Below, in pieces: positions 8,735 through 17,107 of a stretch of DNA of 33,492 bases. Each line of letters begins with the position of its first letter. Position 1 is the first letter of the stretch. Source of the stretch: Gammaproteobacteria bacterium (GTDB lineage Bacteria > Pseudomonadota > Gammaproteobacteria > HK1); the NCBI GenBank assembly GCA_022822245.1, contig JAJECB010000418.1, positions 1-33,492 on the forward strand, in the 5' to 3' direction. The notes beneath the pieces are model-generated. The model was not told the origin of the DNA. It saw nothing but the letters and a program-made list of their open reading frames with translations, and did no database searches. The position numbers and the translations under genes are program-made.

Positions 8735-8744
8735 TGTGCGTACA
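8735..8744. promoter_or_regulatory. possible GntR/HutC-type operator upstream of hutH
   Basis: TGTGCGTACA is a near-palindrome (8 of 10 positions symmetric) with TGT/ACA ends, resembling the TGTA-N2-TACA type of site bound by HutC repressors. It lies about 64 bases upstream of the hutH GTG. No hutC gene is in the window, so this rests on sequence likeness only. Confidence 0.25.
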
Positions 8745-8775
8745 GTTCGCACCGACCGGAGGGCGGAAGGGGACC

Positions 8776-8811
8776 ATGAACGCAACCGGCCTCGAGACGT
8801 CCATATCGTGA
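8776..8811 (+). CDS. possible 11-codon leader peptide overlapping the hutH start
   Basis: An ATG at 8776 with a purine-rich GGAAGGGGACC directly upstream opens a frame coding MNATGLETSIS. Its TGA (8809-8811) overlaps the GTG start of hutH (8808-8810). This would allow translational coupling, since the hutH GTG itself has no clear ribosome site. It may be chance. No histidine run is present, so classical attenuation by histidine is not suggested. Confidence 0.25.
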   Translation: MNATGLETSIS

Positions 8812-10352
8812 CCGAGACGCTGCGTCCCGGCCAGACGGGTCTCGCTCAGCTCGAGCGCGTCTATCGCACCGGCGCGGCGGCGCGCATCCATCCCGACGCC
8901 CGGCAGGCGGTCGCCGCATCTGCCGGGCGTCTTCGCGAGGGCGCGGGGGGCGACCGGCCCGTCTACGGCGTGAACACGGGGTTCGGGAAGCTCGCCCGGA
9001 TCCGGGTTCCGCCGGACGAGATCGAGACCCTGCAATGCAACCTCGTCCGGTCGCACTGCGTCGGGCTGGGGGACCGTCTCCCGGACGCGCACGCCCGGTT
9101 GATGATGACGCTCAAGATCCTCGGCCTCGGCCGCGGCGCATCCGGGGTCCGGCCGGAGCTCGTCTCCTCCATCGAGGAGATGCTCGAGCGCGGCGTCCTG
9201 CCGGACATACCGGTCCAGGGGTCGGTCGGCGCCTCGGGCGACCTCGCCCCGCTCGCGCATCTCGCGGCGGTGATGATCGGGGAGGGAACCGCGTCGTTCG
9301 AAGGGCGCCGCCTGCCCGGCCGGGCCGCGCTCGAGGCGGCCGGGTTGACGCCGCTCATCCTGGGACCGAAGGAAGGACTCGCCCTCCTCAACGGAACGCA
9401 GTTCTCCACCGCCTGCGCGCTCGCGGCCCTCTTCGACGCCTGGCGGGCGGCCGAGAGCGCCGTCGCGATCGGCGCTCTTTCGACCGATGCGGTCATGGGG
9501 TCGACCGAGCCGCTCCTTGCCGAGATCCACGCCCTCCGCGGCCACCGGGGCCAGTGCGAGGTCGCCGCAGCGGCGCGGGCGCTCCTTGCCGGATCGGAGA
9601 TCCGGGAGAGCCATCGCGACGATGACGTCCGCGTGCAGGACCCCTACTGCATCCGCTGCCAGCCGCAGGTGCTCGGCGCCTGCATCGACCTCTTTCGGCA
9701 GGCCGCCGGCACGCTGCGAATCGAGGCCAACGGGGCGACCGACAATCCGCTCGTCCTGATGGATACCGGCCGGATCGCCTCCGGCGGCAACTTTCACGGC
9801 GAGCCCGTCGCGTTCGCCGCCGACCAGATCGCGATGGCGGTTGCCGAGACGGGGTCCATCGCGCAGCGGCGCATCGCGATCATGGTGGACCCGGAGCTGT
9901 CCTTCGGCCTCTCCCCCTTCCTCTCGCCGGACCCGGGCACCCATTCGGGGCTGATGTCCGCCGACATCGCCGCGGCCGCCCTCGTGAGCGAGAACCGCCA
10001 CCTCGCCAATCCCTGTTCCGTCGATTCGATCCCGACCGGGGCCGGGCAGGAGGACCACGTCTCGATGTCCGCCCACGGGGCGTGGCGTCTGCGACGCATG
10101 GTGGACAACCTGGAGCGGCTGCTCGCCATCGAGTGGATCGCGGCGGCGGCGGGCGTCGAGCAGCGCGCGCCGCGCCGGACCGGAGAGCCGCTCCGGCGCG
10201 TCGTCTCCACTCTCCGGACCGCGGTGCCGCCGCTCGCCGCGGACCGCGCCCTCGCGGACGACATCGAGGCGGCCCGGGGGCTCCTGCGCGCCGGAGCCAT
10301 TCTCGACGCGTGCGAACCGTTCCGCTTGCCGCCCCTGGAGGACCCGGAGTGA
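8808..10352 (+). CDS. hutH: histidine ammonia-lyase
   Basis: HutH deaminates L-histidine to urocanate, the first step of histidine use. The 514-residue protein has the diagnostic GSVGASGDLAPLAHL; the Ala142-Ser143-Gly144 triad forms the MIO electrophile and falls at the same numbering as in Pseudomonas HAL. Other HAL landmarks are YGVNTGFGKLA, VQDPYCIRCQPQV, NGATDNPL, GGNFHGEPVAFAAD and SIPTGAGQEDHVSM. GTG at 8808 is chosen because it gives this numbering; GTG at 8736 would add an unlikely Arg-rich tail. No hutU, hutI, hutG or histidine transporter is near, which is unusual. HAL rather than PAL/TAL is favoured by the RCQPQV and QEDHVSM signatures. Confidence 0.93.
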   Translation: MTETLRPGQTGLAQLERVYRTGAAARIHPDARQAVAASAGRLREGAGGDRPVYGVNTGFGKLARIRVPPDEIETLQCNLVRSHCVGLGDRLPDAHARLMMTLKILGLGRGASGVRPELVSSIEEMLERGVLPDIPVQGSVGASGDLAPLAHLAAVMIGEGTASFEGRRLPGRAALEAAGLTPLILGPKEGLALLNGTQFSTACALAALFDAWRAAESAVAIGALSTDAVMGSTEPLLAEIHALRGHRGQCEVAAAARALLAGSEIRESHRDDDVRVQDPYCIRCQPQVLGACIDLFRQAAGTLRIEANGATDNPLVLMDTGRIASGGNFHGEPVAFAADQIAMAVAETGSIAQRRIAIMVDPELSFGLSPFLSPDPGTHSGLMSADIAAAALVSENRHLANPCSVDSIPTGAGQEDHVSMSAHGAWRLRRMVDNLERLLAIEWIAAAAGVEQRAPRRTGEPLRRVVSTLRTAVPPLAADRALADDIEAARGLLRAGAILDACEPFRLPPLEDPE

Positions 10353-10451
10353 GTCTCGGTCCCGCCCGCGCCCGCCCCGGTCGAAAGGTCCGCTTCGAGT
10401 AGATGCCGAGCCGGCGGAAGGCGGGGATTGCCGGTGGGCGGGAAGTGGTCT

Positions 10452-11213
10452 ATGTTCCTCGGGATGACGGTGGATCCGCTCTTCGACTTCTCCGGCCGGA
10501 CGGTCCTCGTGACCGGCGGAAGCCGGGGTCTCGGCCGGGAGATGGTCCTCGCCTTCGCCCGCCGGGGCGCCGACGCGGTCATCGTCTCGCGGCGCGTGGA
10601 GAGCTGCGAGGCGGTCGCCCGCGAGGTCGAGGCCCTCGGCCGCCGGGCCTGGCCGCTCCCCTGCAACGTGTCGCGGTGGGAGGCCCTCGATCGCCTCGTG
10701 GAAGACGCCTGGAGCGCGGCCGGGCGGATCGACGTCCTCGTCAACAATGCCGGCTCGTCGCCGCTCGCGCCTTCCTCGCTCGAGACCCCGGAGGCGCTCT
10801 TCGACAAGGTGGTGGCGCTCAACTTCAAGGCGCCGTTCCGGCTGATGTCGCTCGTCGGCTCGCGCATGGCGGCGGGCGAGGGTGGATCGATCGTCAACAT
10901 CTCGAGCACCGGCGCCATCCGGCCACAGCCGGAGCTCGCCCCCTACGCGGGGGCGAAGGCGGCGCTCAACGCGGTGACCGAGGCGTTCGCCCGGGAGTAC
11001 GCGCCGAACGTGCGGGTGAACGCGATCATGCCGGGGCGGTTCCTCACCGACATCTCGCGGGCGTGGAGCGAGGAGGACCGGCGCAACGCCGCGGTCGCGC
11101 TTGCCCGGAGCGGGGAGCCGGACGAGATCGTGACCGCCGCCCTCTACCTCGCCTCGCCGGCGAGCGGGTTCACCACCGGCTCGGTCATTCGCGTGGATGG
11201 CGGGATGCCCTGA
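10452..11213 (+). CDS. SDR family NAD(P)-dependent oxidoreductase
   Basis: This classical short-chain dehydrogenase has 253 residues. It carries the dinucleotide-binding TGGSRGLG (21-28), the LVNNAG motif, NISSTGA with Ser152, and the active-site Tyr165-x3-Lys169 (YAGAK), plus the C-terminal GSVIRVDGGMP. An Arg pair after the second strand (VSRRVES) hints at NADP preference. Two starts are possible: ATG 10452, with a weak GGGAAG about 8 bases upstream, and ATG 10464. It follows hutH after 99 bases, on the same strand. The substrate is unknown; the family covers many oxidoreductases and FabG-like ketoreductases. Confidence 0.88.
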   Translation: MFLGMTVDPLFDFSGRTVLVTGGSRGLGREMVLAFARRGADAVIVSRRVESCEAVAREVEALGRRAWPLPCNVSRWEALDRLVEDAWSAAGRIDVLVNNAGSSPLAPSSLETPEALFDKVVALNFKAPFRLMSLVGSRMAAGEGGSIVNISSTGAIRPQPELAPYAGAKAALNAVTEAFAREYAPNVRVNAIMPGRFLTDISRAWSEEDRRNAAVALARSGEPDEIVTAALYLASPASGFTTGSVIRVDGGMP

Positions 11214-11230
11214 TTCCGCCGCGCGGCGCG

Positions 11231-11328
11231 TCCGCCGTGCGATGATCCGAGGCGACCACCACACGATGCAGTCAGGGGCCGGCTTCGGTCTTCAGCGGGC
11301 TGGTGAACCCCCCTGCCGGACGGCGGCC
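11231..11328. repeat. dispersed intergenic element, copy A (FKBP leader)
   Basis: About 98 bases just upstream of the FKBP gene resemble copy B at 19453-19545. Three exact blocks keep nearly constant spacing: 15 bases at 11232-11246, GGTCTTCAGCGG at 11287-11298 and TGCCGGACGGCG at 11314-11325. Both copies have the same orientation to the downstream gene start. It is not coding in any recognised way. Confidence 0.6.
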
Positions 11329-11367
11329 ATCCCGGCCGTACCGCATCCCTCACCAGGAGGAATCACC

Positions 11368-12111
11368 ATGAATGACCGCGGAGAACGCTCCCGCGCGCCT
11401 TTCCGTCGCGGTCTTGGCCGCCTGCTGCCCGTCGCGGCGTGCGTGGCGGCGCTCGCCGCGGGTGCGCACCCCGCCGCCGCCGACGACGAGGTCAAGCTCG
11501 AGTCGAGCCTCGAGCGCCTGAGCTACATGCTCGGCTACCGGATCGGGTTCAGCCTCCACGGTCAGGGCATGCAGGACATCGATCCGGCGGTGCTCGCGGC
11601 CGCCATCGGGGACGCGCTCAATCAGCGCGACCCGAGACTCACCGCCGAGGAGATGCAGGCGGCGGAGGCCGAGTACCGGGCCGGCCTCGCCTCCGCGCAG
11701 GCCCGCGAGGCCGAGGCCAACCTCGCGGCCGGCGAGGCGTTCCTCGCGTCGAACGCCGGGAACGAGGGGGTCGTGGAGATGCCGGGCGGGCTTCAGTACC
11801 GCATCCTTCACGCCGGCGAGGGTCCGAAGCCCGCGGCCGACGACCAGGTGGTGGTGCACTACCGGGGCCGGCTCCTCGACGGTACCGAGTTCGACAGCTC
11901 CTATCGGCGCGGGGAGCCCGCCGAGTTCATGGTGGGCGGGGTCATCCGCGGATGGCAGGAGGCGCTCCAGGCGATGCCGAAAGGGTCACGCTGGGAGGTG
12001 TGGATCCCCGCCGCCCTCGCCTACGGGGAACGGGGGGCCGGCGGCGCCATCGGCCCGAACCAGGCCCTGCACTTCGAGATCGAGCTCATCGAGGTCAAGC
12101 CGGCGGGCTGA
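11368..12111 (+). CDS. exported FKBP-type peptidyl-prolyl cis-trans isomerase (Mip/FkpA-like)
   Basis: The 247-residue protein has a signal peptide (basic N-terminus, hydrophobic core about 19-32, likely cleavage after the AAA near 38), an FKBP_N helical dimerisation part (about 40-135: LSYMLGYRIGFSLHGQG, then a charged Ala/Glu-rich helix), and a C-terminal FKBP domain (about 145-245: VVVHYRGRLLDGTEFDSSY, VIRGWQEALQAMPKGSRWEVWIP, LAYGERG, LHFEIELIEV). It probably folds proteins in the periplasm. A strong AGGAGG at 11355-11360 fixes the ATG. The leader holds an intergenic repeat also found upstream of the Sua5-like gene. The gene converges on the isocitrate-lyase-family gene. Confidence 0.93.
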   Translation: MNDRGERSRAPFRRGLGRLLPVAACVAALAAGAHPAAADDEVKLESSLERLSYMLGYRIGFSLHGQGMQDIDPAVLAAAIGDALNQRDPRLTAEEMQAAEAEYRAGLASAQAREAEANLAAGEAFLASNAGNEGVVEMPGGLQYRILHAGEGPKPAADDQVVVHYRGRLLDGTEFDSSYRRGEPAEFMVGGVIRGWQEALQAMPKGSRWEVWIPAALAYGERGAGGAIGPNQALHFEIELIEVKPAG

Positions 12112-12115
12112 ACCG

Positions 12116-12131
12116 CCCCGGCCAGCCGGGG
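12116..12131 (+). terminator. weak hairpin after the FKBP gene
   Basis: CCCCGG and CCGGGG form a 6-bp stem around a 4-base loop five bases after the stop codon. There is no T-run, so termination ability is uncertain. Confidence 0.3.
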
Positions 12132-12311
12132 ACCCGGCTCCGGATCCGGACGGAGGCTCGCATCCATTTTGTGAGTGCCGACGCACCGGCCCCCTCGTGT
12201 CCGAGTACGCTTCGTCGATCCGATCTGCCGGGAGCTGCCTCGGACCGGTGGTCCCATGGCGGGCCGGGCTGATGCCCGGGCAAGGGGCGGGACCGAAAGC
12301 GGAAGCGCGGA

Positions 12312-13208
12312 TCAGTCGTCGAAGCCGACCCGCGCGCCCTCCGACACCGCGTAGCGCGACTCGAGGTTCTGGATCCCTTCGAGGCCCATCAGCTCGAAGA
12401 AATCGCGGAAGCTCGCCATCTCGGCGTTCGCCGCCTCGAGCCCGCCCGTCTCCCGCAGCTCGGCGAGGGCGCGCCGGATGGCCGGGATCGCGGCGGAGAG
12501 GGAGAGCCCGGGGTAGATGACGACCCCGAAGCCGAGCGCCTCGATCTCGCTCGCCGGGAGCACCGGCGTCTTGCCGCTCATCGCCATGTTGTAAAGGGTC
12601 GGCCGGGAGAAAGTCTTCGGGATCGTTTCGACCTCCTCCATCGTCGTCGGCGCCTCCACGAAGAGGACGTCCGCGCCCGCTTCCTCGTAGGCCTTCGCGC
12701 GGTCGAGGGCCGCCTCGAACCCCTCGACCGCGATGGCGTCGGTGCGGGCGATGACGATGAAGTCGGGGTCGGACCTCGCGTCGGCCGCGGCCCGCACCTT
12801 GGCGCACATCTCCTCCACCGGGATGAGGGTCTTGCCCGCGAGATGCCCGCAGCGCTTCGGCCAGTCCTGGTCCTCCATGTGCACCCCGGCGACCCCCGCC
12901 CGCTCGTAGCACTGGATGGTGCGGCGCACGTTGATGGGACCCCCGTAGCCGGTGTCCGCGTCGGCGATGAGGGGCAGGCCCGCCGCGTCGGCGATCCGGC
13001 CCGCGTTGTCCGCCATTTCGGTGACCCCGAGGAGCCCCACGTCGGGCATTCCGAGCCGGCTCGCGGTGGTGCCGGCTCCCGTCATGTAGAGCGCATCGAA
13101 GCCCTGCTCGGCGACGAGGCGGGCGCCCACGCACTCGGCGACCCCGGGTGCGACGAGGAGCTCCGGCGCTTCGAGGAGGCGGCGGAGGCGGGTGGTCATT
13201 CGTTCCAT
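12312..13208 (-). CDS. isocitrate lyase/PEP mutase family protein (methylisocitrate-lyase-like)
   Basis: This 298-residue cytoplasmic enzyme belongs to the PEP mutase/isocitrate lyase superfamily. Seen are APGVAECVGARL, YMTGAGTTAS, the Mg-binding IADADTGYGG (Asp83 and Asp85), VHMEDQDWPKRCGH with the lyase-type KRCGH loop (118-122), and ARTDA. The Cys of KRCGH favours a C-C lyase such as methylisocitrate lyase or an oxaloacetate/dimethylmalate lyase rather than a PEP mutase. No prpC or prpD is near, so I do not name it prpB. ATG at 13208 is taken; the frame continues upstream through the tandem repeat, which is unlikely to be coding. Confidence 0.85.
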   Translation of the reverse strand: MERMTTRLRRLLEAPELLVAPGVAECVGARLVAEQGFDALYMTGAGTTASRLGMPDVGLLGVTEMADNAGRIADAAGLPLIADADTGYGGPINVRRTIQCYERAGVAGVHMEDQDWPKRCGHLAGKTLIPVEEMCAKVRAAADARSDPDFIVIARTDAIAVEGFEAALDRAKAYEEAGADVLFVEAPTTMEEVETIPKTFSRPTLYNMAMSGKTPVLPASEIEALGFGVVIYPGLSLSAAIPAIRRALAELRETGGLEAANAEMASFRDFFELMGLEGIQNLESRYAVSEGARVGFDD

Positions 13209-13262
13209 GGGGGGGCTCCGGTTCCGGTGCGGCGGATGATTGAGCAGCGGATCATAGGTCAT

Positions 13263-13287
13263 CGGAAAACGGGGCCGGAAAACGGGG
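13263..13287. repeat. 13-base tandem repeat, two units
   Basis: CGGAAAACGGGG occurs twice with period 13 (13263-13274 and 13276-13287) in the 159-base gap between the lyase-family gene and the MATE-like gene. Nothing else is seen in that gap except a TATGAT-like hexamer on the minus strand. Confidence 0.7.
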
Positions 13288-13367
13288 TCAAAGTGCGATA
13301 TTCCACCGCTCAAGCGGCCGGCTCCACCGCACCGGAGTTCGCGCTCCGATCCCGATCCCGATTCCGG

Positions 13368-14864
13368 TCACCCGACACGCACCTGCGCGGCCGGCCGGGC
13401 GCGGAGGCGGAGGGCCAGGTAGACCGCTTCCGCCCCGTAGCCCGCGAACCAGGCGGCGAGCCCGAGGAGCGCGCCGTCGAGGTCGGCGGAGGCGAAGGCG
13501 AGGCTGCCGACCAGCGCCGCGACGACGAGCCGGCCGGCCCCGGTGAGGGCGAGGCTTCCGGTGCGGCGCACTCCGGCGAGGAAGCCGCGGAGGAGGGCGG
13601 AGAAGCCCCACGCGGCGGCCATCACGAAGGCGAAGCGCATGGCCGGCGCGCACGCCGCCTCGAGCTCCGGCGAGAGTCCCATGAGCCTTCCGAGCACGAC
13701 GTGGCTCACCGGGGTGTCGAAGAGCCCGACCGCGATGAGGGCGAACACCACGACCACCTGCACGGCAAAGCGCCGGAGGGCCGCCCGGTCCGCCGCCGTG
13801 CGAGCGAGCGTCTGCGCGGTATGGAGGAGGTTTCGCATCGGGCTCATCATCAGGCCGGTGAGGCCGTGCACGACTCCGAATGCGGCGAGGGCGAGGTCGG
13901 GGTCGAGGAGCCGGCCGAGGAAGATGCTGATGACGAACACCGTGCCCATCTCGGCCGAGGAGTTGAGCATGAGGGGCCAGGCGAATCGCCACAGCTCGCG
14001 GATGCGGGGAGCGGGGCCGGCCACGGCCGGGAGGGCCCGGAAGTAGCGCGCCGCGAAGAGGCCCGAGACGACCGTCTCCACCGCCATGCAGGTGACGAGG
14101 GCGGCCGCCCCCGCCGTCGCCCCCGACACGAAACGGGGGAGGAGCACCAGGGAGCCGCCGAGAGAGGCGAGCCGGGCGAGGGTGCTCCACGAGATGAGCA
14201 TGGTGCGGCGGTTGATCATGAGCACGCCGAAGGTGAACGCGCGGGCGATGAGGAAGGGGGCGCTCAAGGAAAAGACGAAGGTCGCGAGCTTCGCCTCCCG
14301 GACCGCGGCGGGGCTCGCGCCGAAGAGGCCGCCGTAGAGCCAGTCGCCGGCCGCGGTGAACGCCACCGCGAGGGCGAGCGCTACCGGCCCGGCGGTGATG
14401 AGGCAGAAGAAGCGGAGCAGGGGAAGAATCGAGCGGCGGTCCCGCAGCCAGGAGATGGTCACGAGGTAGGAGACCTCGGTCGCGCTCCCGCAGGCGTAGT
14501 AGGCGGTGAACGCGACGTTGAACCCGGCGAGGCTCGTGGTGGCGTCGGGAAGGCGGGCGAGGAAGGCGTGGATGACCGACTTCGAGATCGCGTTGAGCTC
14601 GGTCATGAAGATGAGGGGCGCGAAGAAGCGCCACGCCGCGCGGACCGTGACCGGGGCCACGCCGGCCGCGGCGGCGGACGGTCTCCCGGTCCGCGCGGTG
14701 CCGCGCGAAGGCTCGGACCCCAAATCGGAACCCGGACCGGACCCCGCCTCCGAACCGTGCGCGGGCGTTCGCGGCGAGGCGGGCCGCGCACGCGGCGCGG
14801 AAGATGGCGGCGCGGGTGCCTCCGGGGGGTCCGGATCGCCCTCCGGGGTGCGTTCCCGGGTCAC
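13368..14864 (-). CDS. polytopic membrane protein, MATE/MOP-flippase-like
   Basis: The 498-residue product starts with about 65 residues rich in Pro, Ser, Arg and Glu, followed by about 12 hydrophobic helices. Recognisable parts are RFFAPLIFMTELNAISKSVIHAFL at the first helix, paired charged turns (SWLRDRRS, MINRRTML), a second-half repeat starting LWRFAWPLMLNSSAEMG, and a final GRLVVAALVGSLAF. The two-fold pattern of six helices is typical of MOP-superfamily exporters (MATE, polysaccharide flippases and the ANK-like group). I cannot tell which branch it belongs to or what it carries. The start could be internal, since the N-terminal tail is low-complexity. Confidence 0.65.
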   Translation of the reverse strand: MTRERTPEGDPDPPEAPAPPSSAPRARPASPRTPAHGSEAGSGPGSDLGSEPSRGTARTGRPSAAAAGVAPVTVRAAWRFFAPLIFMTELNAISKSVIHAFLARLPDATTSLAGFNVAFTAYYACGSATEVSYLVTISWLRDRRSILPLLRFFCLITAGPVALALAVAFTAAGDWLYGGLFGASPAAVREAKLATFVFSLSAPFLIARAFTFGVLMINRRTMLISWSTLARLASLGGSLVLLPRFVSGATAGAAALVTCMAVETVVSGLFAARYFRALPAVAGPAPRIRELWRFAWPLMLNSSAEMGTVFVISIFLGRLLDPDLALAAFGVVHGLTGLMMSPMRNLLHTAQTLARTAADRAALRRFAVQVVVVFALIAVGLFDTPVSHVVLGRLMGLSPELEAACAPAMRFAFVMAAAWGFSALLRGFLAGVRRTGSLALTGAGRLVVAALVGSLAFASADLDGALLGLAAWFAGYGAEAVYLALRLRARPAAQVRVG

Positions 14865-14895
14865 GCGGCCGCCCGAGGAAGCGAGGACGCCGGCC

Positions 14896-15516
14896 CTATT
14901 CGATGGGGATCATCACGTTCTTCTGGAACGCGGGGCGCTCCGTCAGGCGCTGGTACCAGGCTTCGAGGTTCGGCATCGACGGGCGCTCGTCGACGAGGTT
15001 GAACCAGCGATGGGCCTGCGGCCCGATGGGGATGTCGCCCATGGTGAGCTCGTCCCCGGCGACGAAGGCGCGGCCCTCGAGGTGGCGGTCAAGCATGCCC
15101 CACACCTCGTAGCCGCGTTCGATGCCGGCGTTGATCCGGTCGTAGTCCCGCTCCGCCTCCGGGGTGCGCACCAGGCCCCAGAACACCGGCAGCATCATGG
15201 GCGCGCACGTCGTCTGCTGCCAGTCCATCCAGGTGTCGGCGGTGGCCCGGGTCCGCGGGTCGGCCGGGCAGAGCGAGCCGTGGCCGTACTTCTCGCAGAG
15301 GTACCGGGTGATGGCGTTCGACTCCCAGAGCACGAAGTCGTCCTCGACGAGGGTCGGCACCAGCCCCGTCGGGTTCATCGCGAGGTAGCCGGGCTCCCGG
15401 TTGCCGCCGAACTTTCCGCCGATGTCCTCGCGCTCGTACTCGACCCCGAGCTCGTCGAGTACCCAGACCGGCTTCATCACGTTGCCGGACGTGCGGCGTC
15501 CAAGGATCTTGAGCAT
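14896..15516 (-). CDS. glutathione S-transferase family protein
   Basis: The 206-residue protein has a thioredoxin-fold N-domain and an all-helical C-domain. Seen are LGRRTSGNVMKPVWVLDELGVEYE (residues 5-28, with Ser10 as candidate thiol-activating residue), NPTGLVPTLVEDDFVLWESNAITRYL with the cis-Pro and the ES motif binding glutathione, and GDELTMGDIPIGPQAHRW in the C-domain. AAGGAG eight bases upstream fixes the ATG. It lies 41 bases downstream of livF on the same strand, so it is probably the last gene of the transport and catabolic cluster, where it could detoxify or isomerise an intermediate. Confidence 0.93.
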   Translation of the reverse strand: MLKILGRRTSGNVMKPVWVLDELGVEYEREDIGGKFGGNREPGYLAMNPTGLVPTLVEDDFVLWESNAITRYLCEKYGHGSLCPADPRTRATADTWMDWQQTTCAPMMLPVFWGLVRTPEAERDYDRINAGIERGYEVWGMLDRHLEGRAFVAGDELTMGDIPIGPQAHRWFNLVDERPSMPNLEAWYQRLTERPAFQKNVMIPIE

Positions 15517-15557
15517 CGCGGGGCTCCTTCGGGAGGCAACGGAACGGGAACGAGACT

Positions 15558-16262
15558 TTACACGGTGAGGTAGGTGCGCCGCATCGCCTCGTCCGCCATG
15601 AGCTCGTCGATCGTGCACCGGTGGCGGATACGGCCCTTCTCGATGATGTAGGCGCGGTCGGCGACCTTCATCGCGAAGTTGACGTTCTGCTCCGAAAGGA
15701 CGATCGCGAGCCCCTCCCTCTTGAGCTCGCGGATGGCGAGCACCATCTGCTCGACGATGACCGGGGCGAGCCCTTCGGAGGGCTCGTCCAGGAGCACGAG
15801 GGCCGGGTTGCCCATCAGGGTGCGGGCGATGGTCAGCATCTGCTGCTCGCCGCCGCTCATCTGCCCCGCGGTACGGTCTCCCATCCCGGCGAGGTTGGGA
15901 AAGAGCTCGAAGAGGCGCGCGGGGGTCCACGCGGTGAGGCCGGGGCGGGGGGGCTGGCGCCCTACCTCGAGGTTCCCGTTCACCGTGAGCGACGCGAACA
16001 CCCGGCGTTCCTCCGGGACGTAGCCGAGCCCGCGCCGGCAGATCCGGTGCGGCGGCTCGCCGCTGATGCGGGCGCCGTCGAGCTCGACCGTGCCCTCGGC
16101 GGGCCGCACGATCCCGATGATGCTCTTCAGGGTGGTTGACTTGCCGGCGCCGTTTCGCCCGAGAAGCGCCACGACCTCGCCGGCCGCGGCGTCGAGGGAG
16201 ACGCCGTCGAGGATGTGCGCCCGCCCGTAGTAGCTGTGGAGATCCCGTACGCTAAGGCGCAT
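15558..16262 (-). CDS. livF: branched-chain amino acid-type ABC transporter ATP-binding protein LivF
   Basis: This is one of two ATPases energising a HAAT-family ABC importer at the inner membrane. The 234 residues hold Walker A GRNGAGKST (35-43), the Q-loop region, signature QMSGGEQQM, Walker B LVLLDEPSEGLAP and the SEQN switch region typical of LivF. ATG 16262 has AGGAG about 10 bases upstream. An in-frame GTG at 16280 overlaps the livG stop as GTGA and is the alternative start, but the ATG gives the normal LivF N-terminus. The gene follows livG directly. In this setting the substrate may be a carboxylate rather than leucine. Confidence 0.95.
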   Translation of the reverse strand: MRLSVRDLHSYYGRAHILDGVSLDAAAGEVVALLGRNGAGKSTTLKSIIGIVRPAEGTVELDGARISGEPPHRICRRGLGYVPEERRVFASLTVNGNLEVGRQPPRPGLTAWTPARLFELFPNLAGMGDRTAGQMSGGEQQMLTIARTLMGNPALVLLDEPSEGLAPVIVEQMVLAIRELKREGLAIVLSEQNVNFAMKVADRAYIIEKGRIRHRCTIDELMADEAMRRTYLTV

Positions 16263-16276
16263 GTCCCGCGTTCTCC

Positions 16277-17107
16277 TCACGCATCGGGTGCGGCCTCCGA
16301 GCCGAGATAGACGGCCCGCACGCGCGGGTCCGCGCGCACCGCCTCGGGCACCCCGTCGGCGATGAGGCGCCCGCGGTCAAGGACCAGGATGTGGTCCGCG
16401 TTGCGGAACACCACGTCCATGTCGTGCTCGGTGAAGAGGACCGCGATGTTGCGCTCGGCGACGATCCCCGCGGTGAGCTGCATGAGCTCGATCCGCTCGC
16501 GCGGAGACATCCCCGCCGTCGGCTCGTCCATGAGGAGGAGCGAGGGCGCGTTGGCGAGCGCGACGGCGAGCTCGACCCGCTTCAGATCGCCGTAGGCGAG
16601 CACGCTGCACGGGCGGTCTTCCTGCTCCGCCATGCCCACCCGTTCGAGGAGGGCGAGCGCCTCCTCGCGGTACTCGGCGGACGCCCGCCCCCGGAGCGAG
16701 AGCAGGCGTCGGTGGTGGCTGAGGAGGGCCATCTGCACGTTCTCGCACACCGTCATGCTCGGGTAGGTGGCGGTGATCTGGAACGTGCGGCCGACCCCGA
16801 GCCGCCAGATCCGGTGCGGCGCGAGGCCGACCAGCTCCCGTCCCGCGAACCGGATGGAGCCCCGGTCGGGCGCGAGCTGGCCGTTGATGATGTTGAAGCA
16901 GGTGGTCTTGCCGGCTCCGTTCGGCCCGATGAGGGCGAGGAGCCGCCCCCGGTCGAGGGTGAAGCTCACGTCGTCGACCGCCTGCACCCCGCCGAACGCG
17001 CGCGCGAGCCCGCAGACCTCGAGAAGGGGAAGGGGCGAAGCGGCACCGTCCGCCGCGGCGCTCGGACGTCCGGCGAGGCAGGGGCCGCCGCCCGGTCCGG
17101 GAGTCAC
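16277..17107 (-). CDS. livG: branched-chain amino acid-type ABC transporter ATP-binding protein LivG
   Basis: This is the second ATPase of the importer. After a Pro/Ala-rich N-terminus of about 28 residues it shows Walker A GPNGAGKTT (61-69), FNIINGQLAPDRG, VGRTFQI (LivG-type), signature LAYGDLKRVELAVALA, Walker B LLLMDEPTAGMSP and TEHDMDVVF. The signature has Asp where most LivG have Gln (LAYGDLKR instead of LSYGQQRR). The GTG at 17107 overlaps the permease stop as GTGA, with GGGAGATGGAGAC just upstream, so translation is coupled to the permease. 276 residues, slightly longer than usual at the N-terminus. Confidence 0.94.
   Translation of the reverse strand: MTPGPGGGPCLAGRPSAAADGAASPLPLLEVCGLARAFGGVQAVDDVSFTLDRGRLLALIGPNGAGKTTCFNIINGQLAPDRGSIRFAGRELVGLAPHRIWRLGVGRTFQITATYPSMTVCENVQMALLSHHRRLLSLRGRASAEYREEALALLERVGMAEQEDRPCSVLAYGDLKRVELAVALANAPSLLLMDEPTAGMSPRERIELMQLTAGIVAERNIAVLFTEHDMDVVFRNADHILVLDRGRLIADGVPEAVRADPRVRAVYLGSEAAPDA

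Noticed and set aside
8505..11264. Very long antisense frame (over 900 codons) across hutH and the SDR gene
   Set aside because: It mirrors two well-supported genes on the other strand and shows no recognisable domain.
12312..13208. Naming this gene prpB
   Set aside because: The KRCGH loop fits a methylisocitrate lyase, but several family activities share it and no other propionate genes are nearby.
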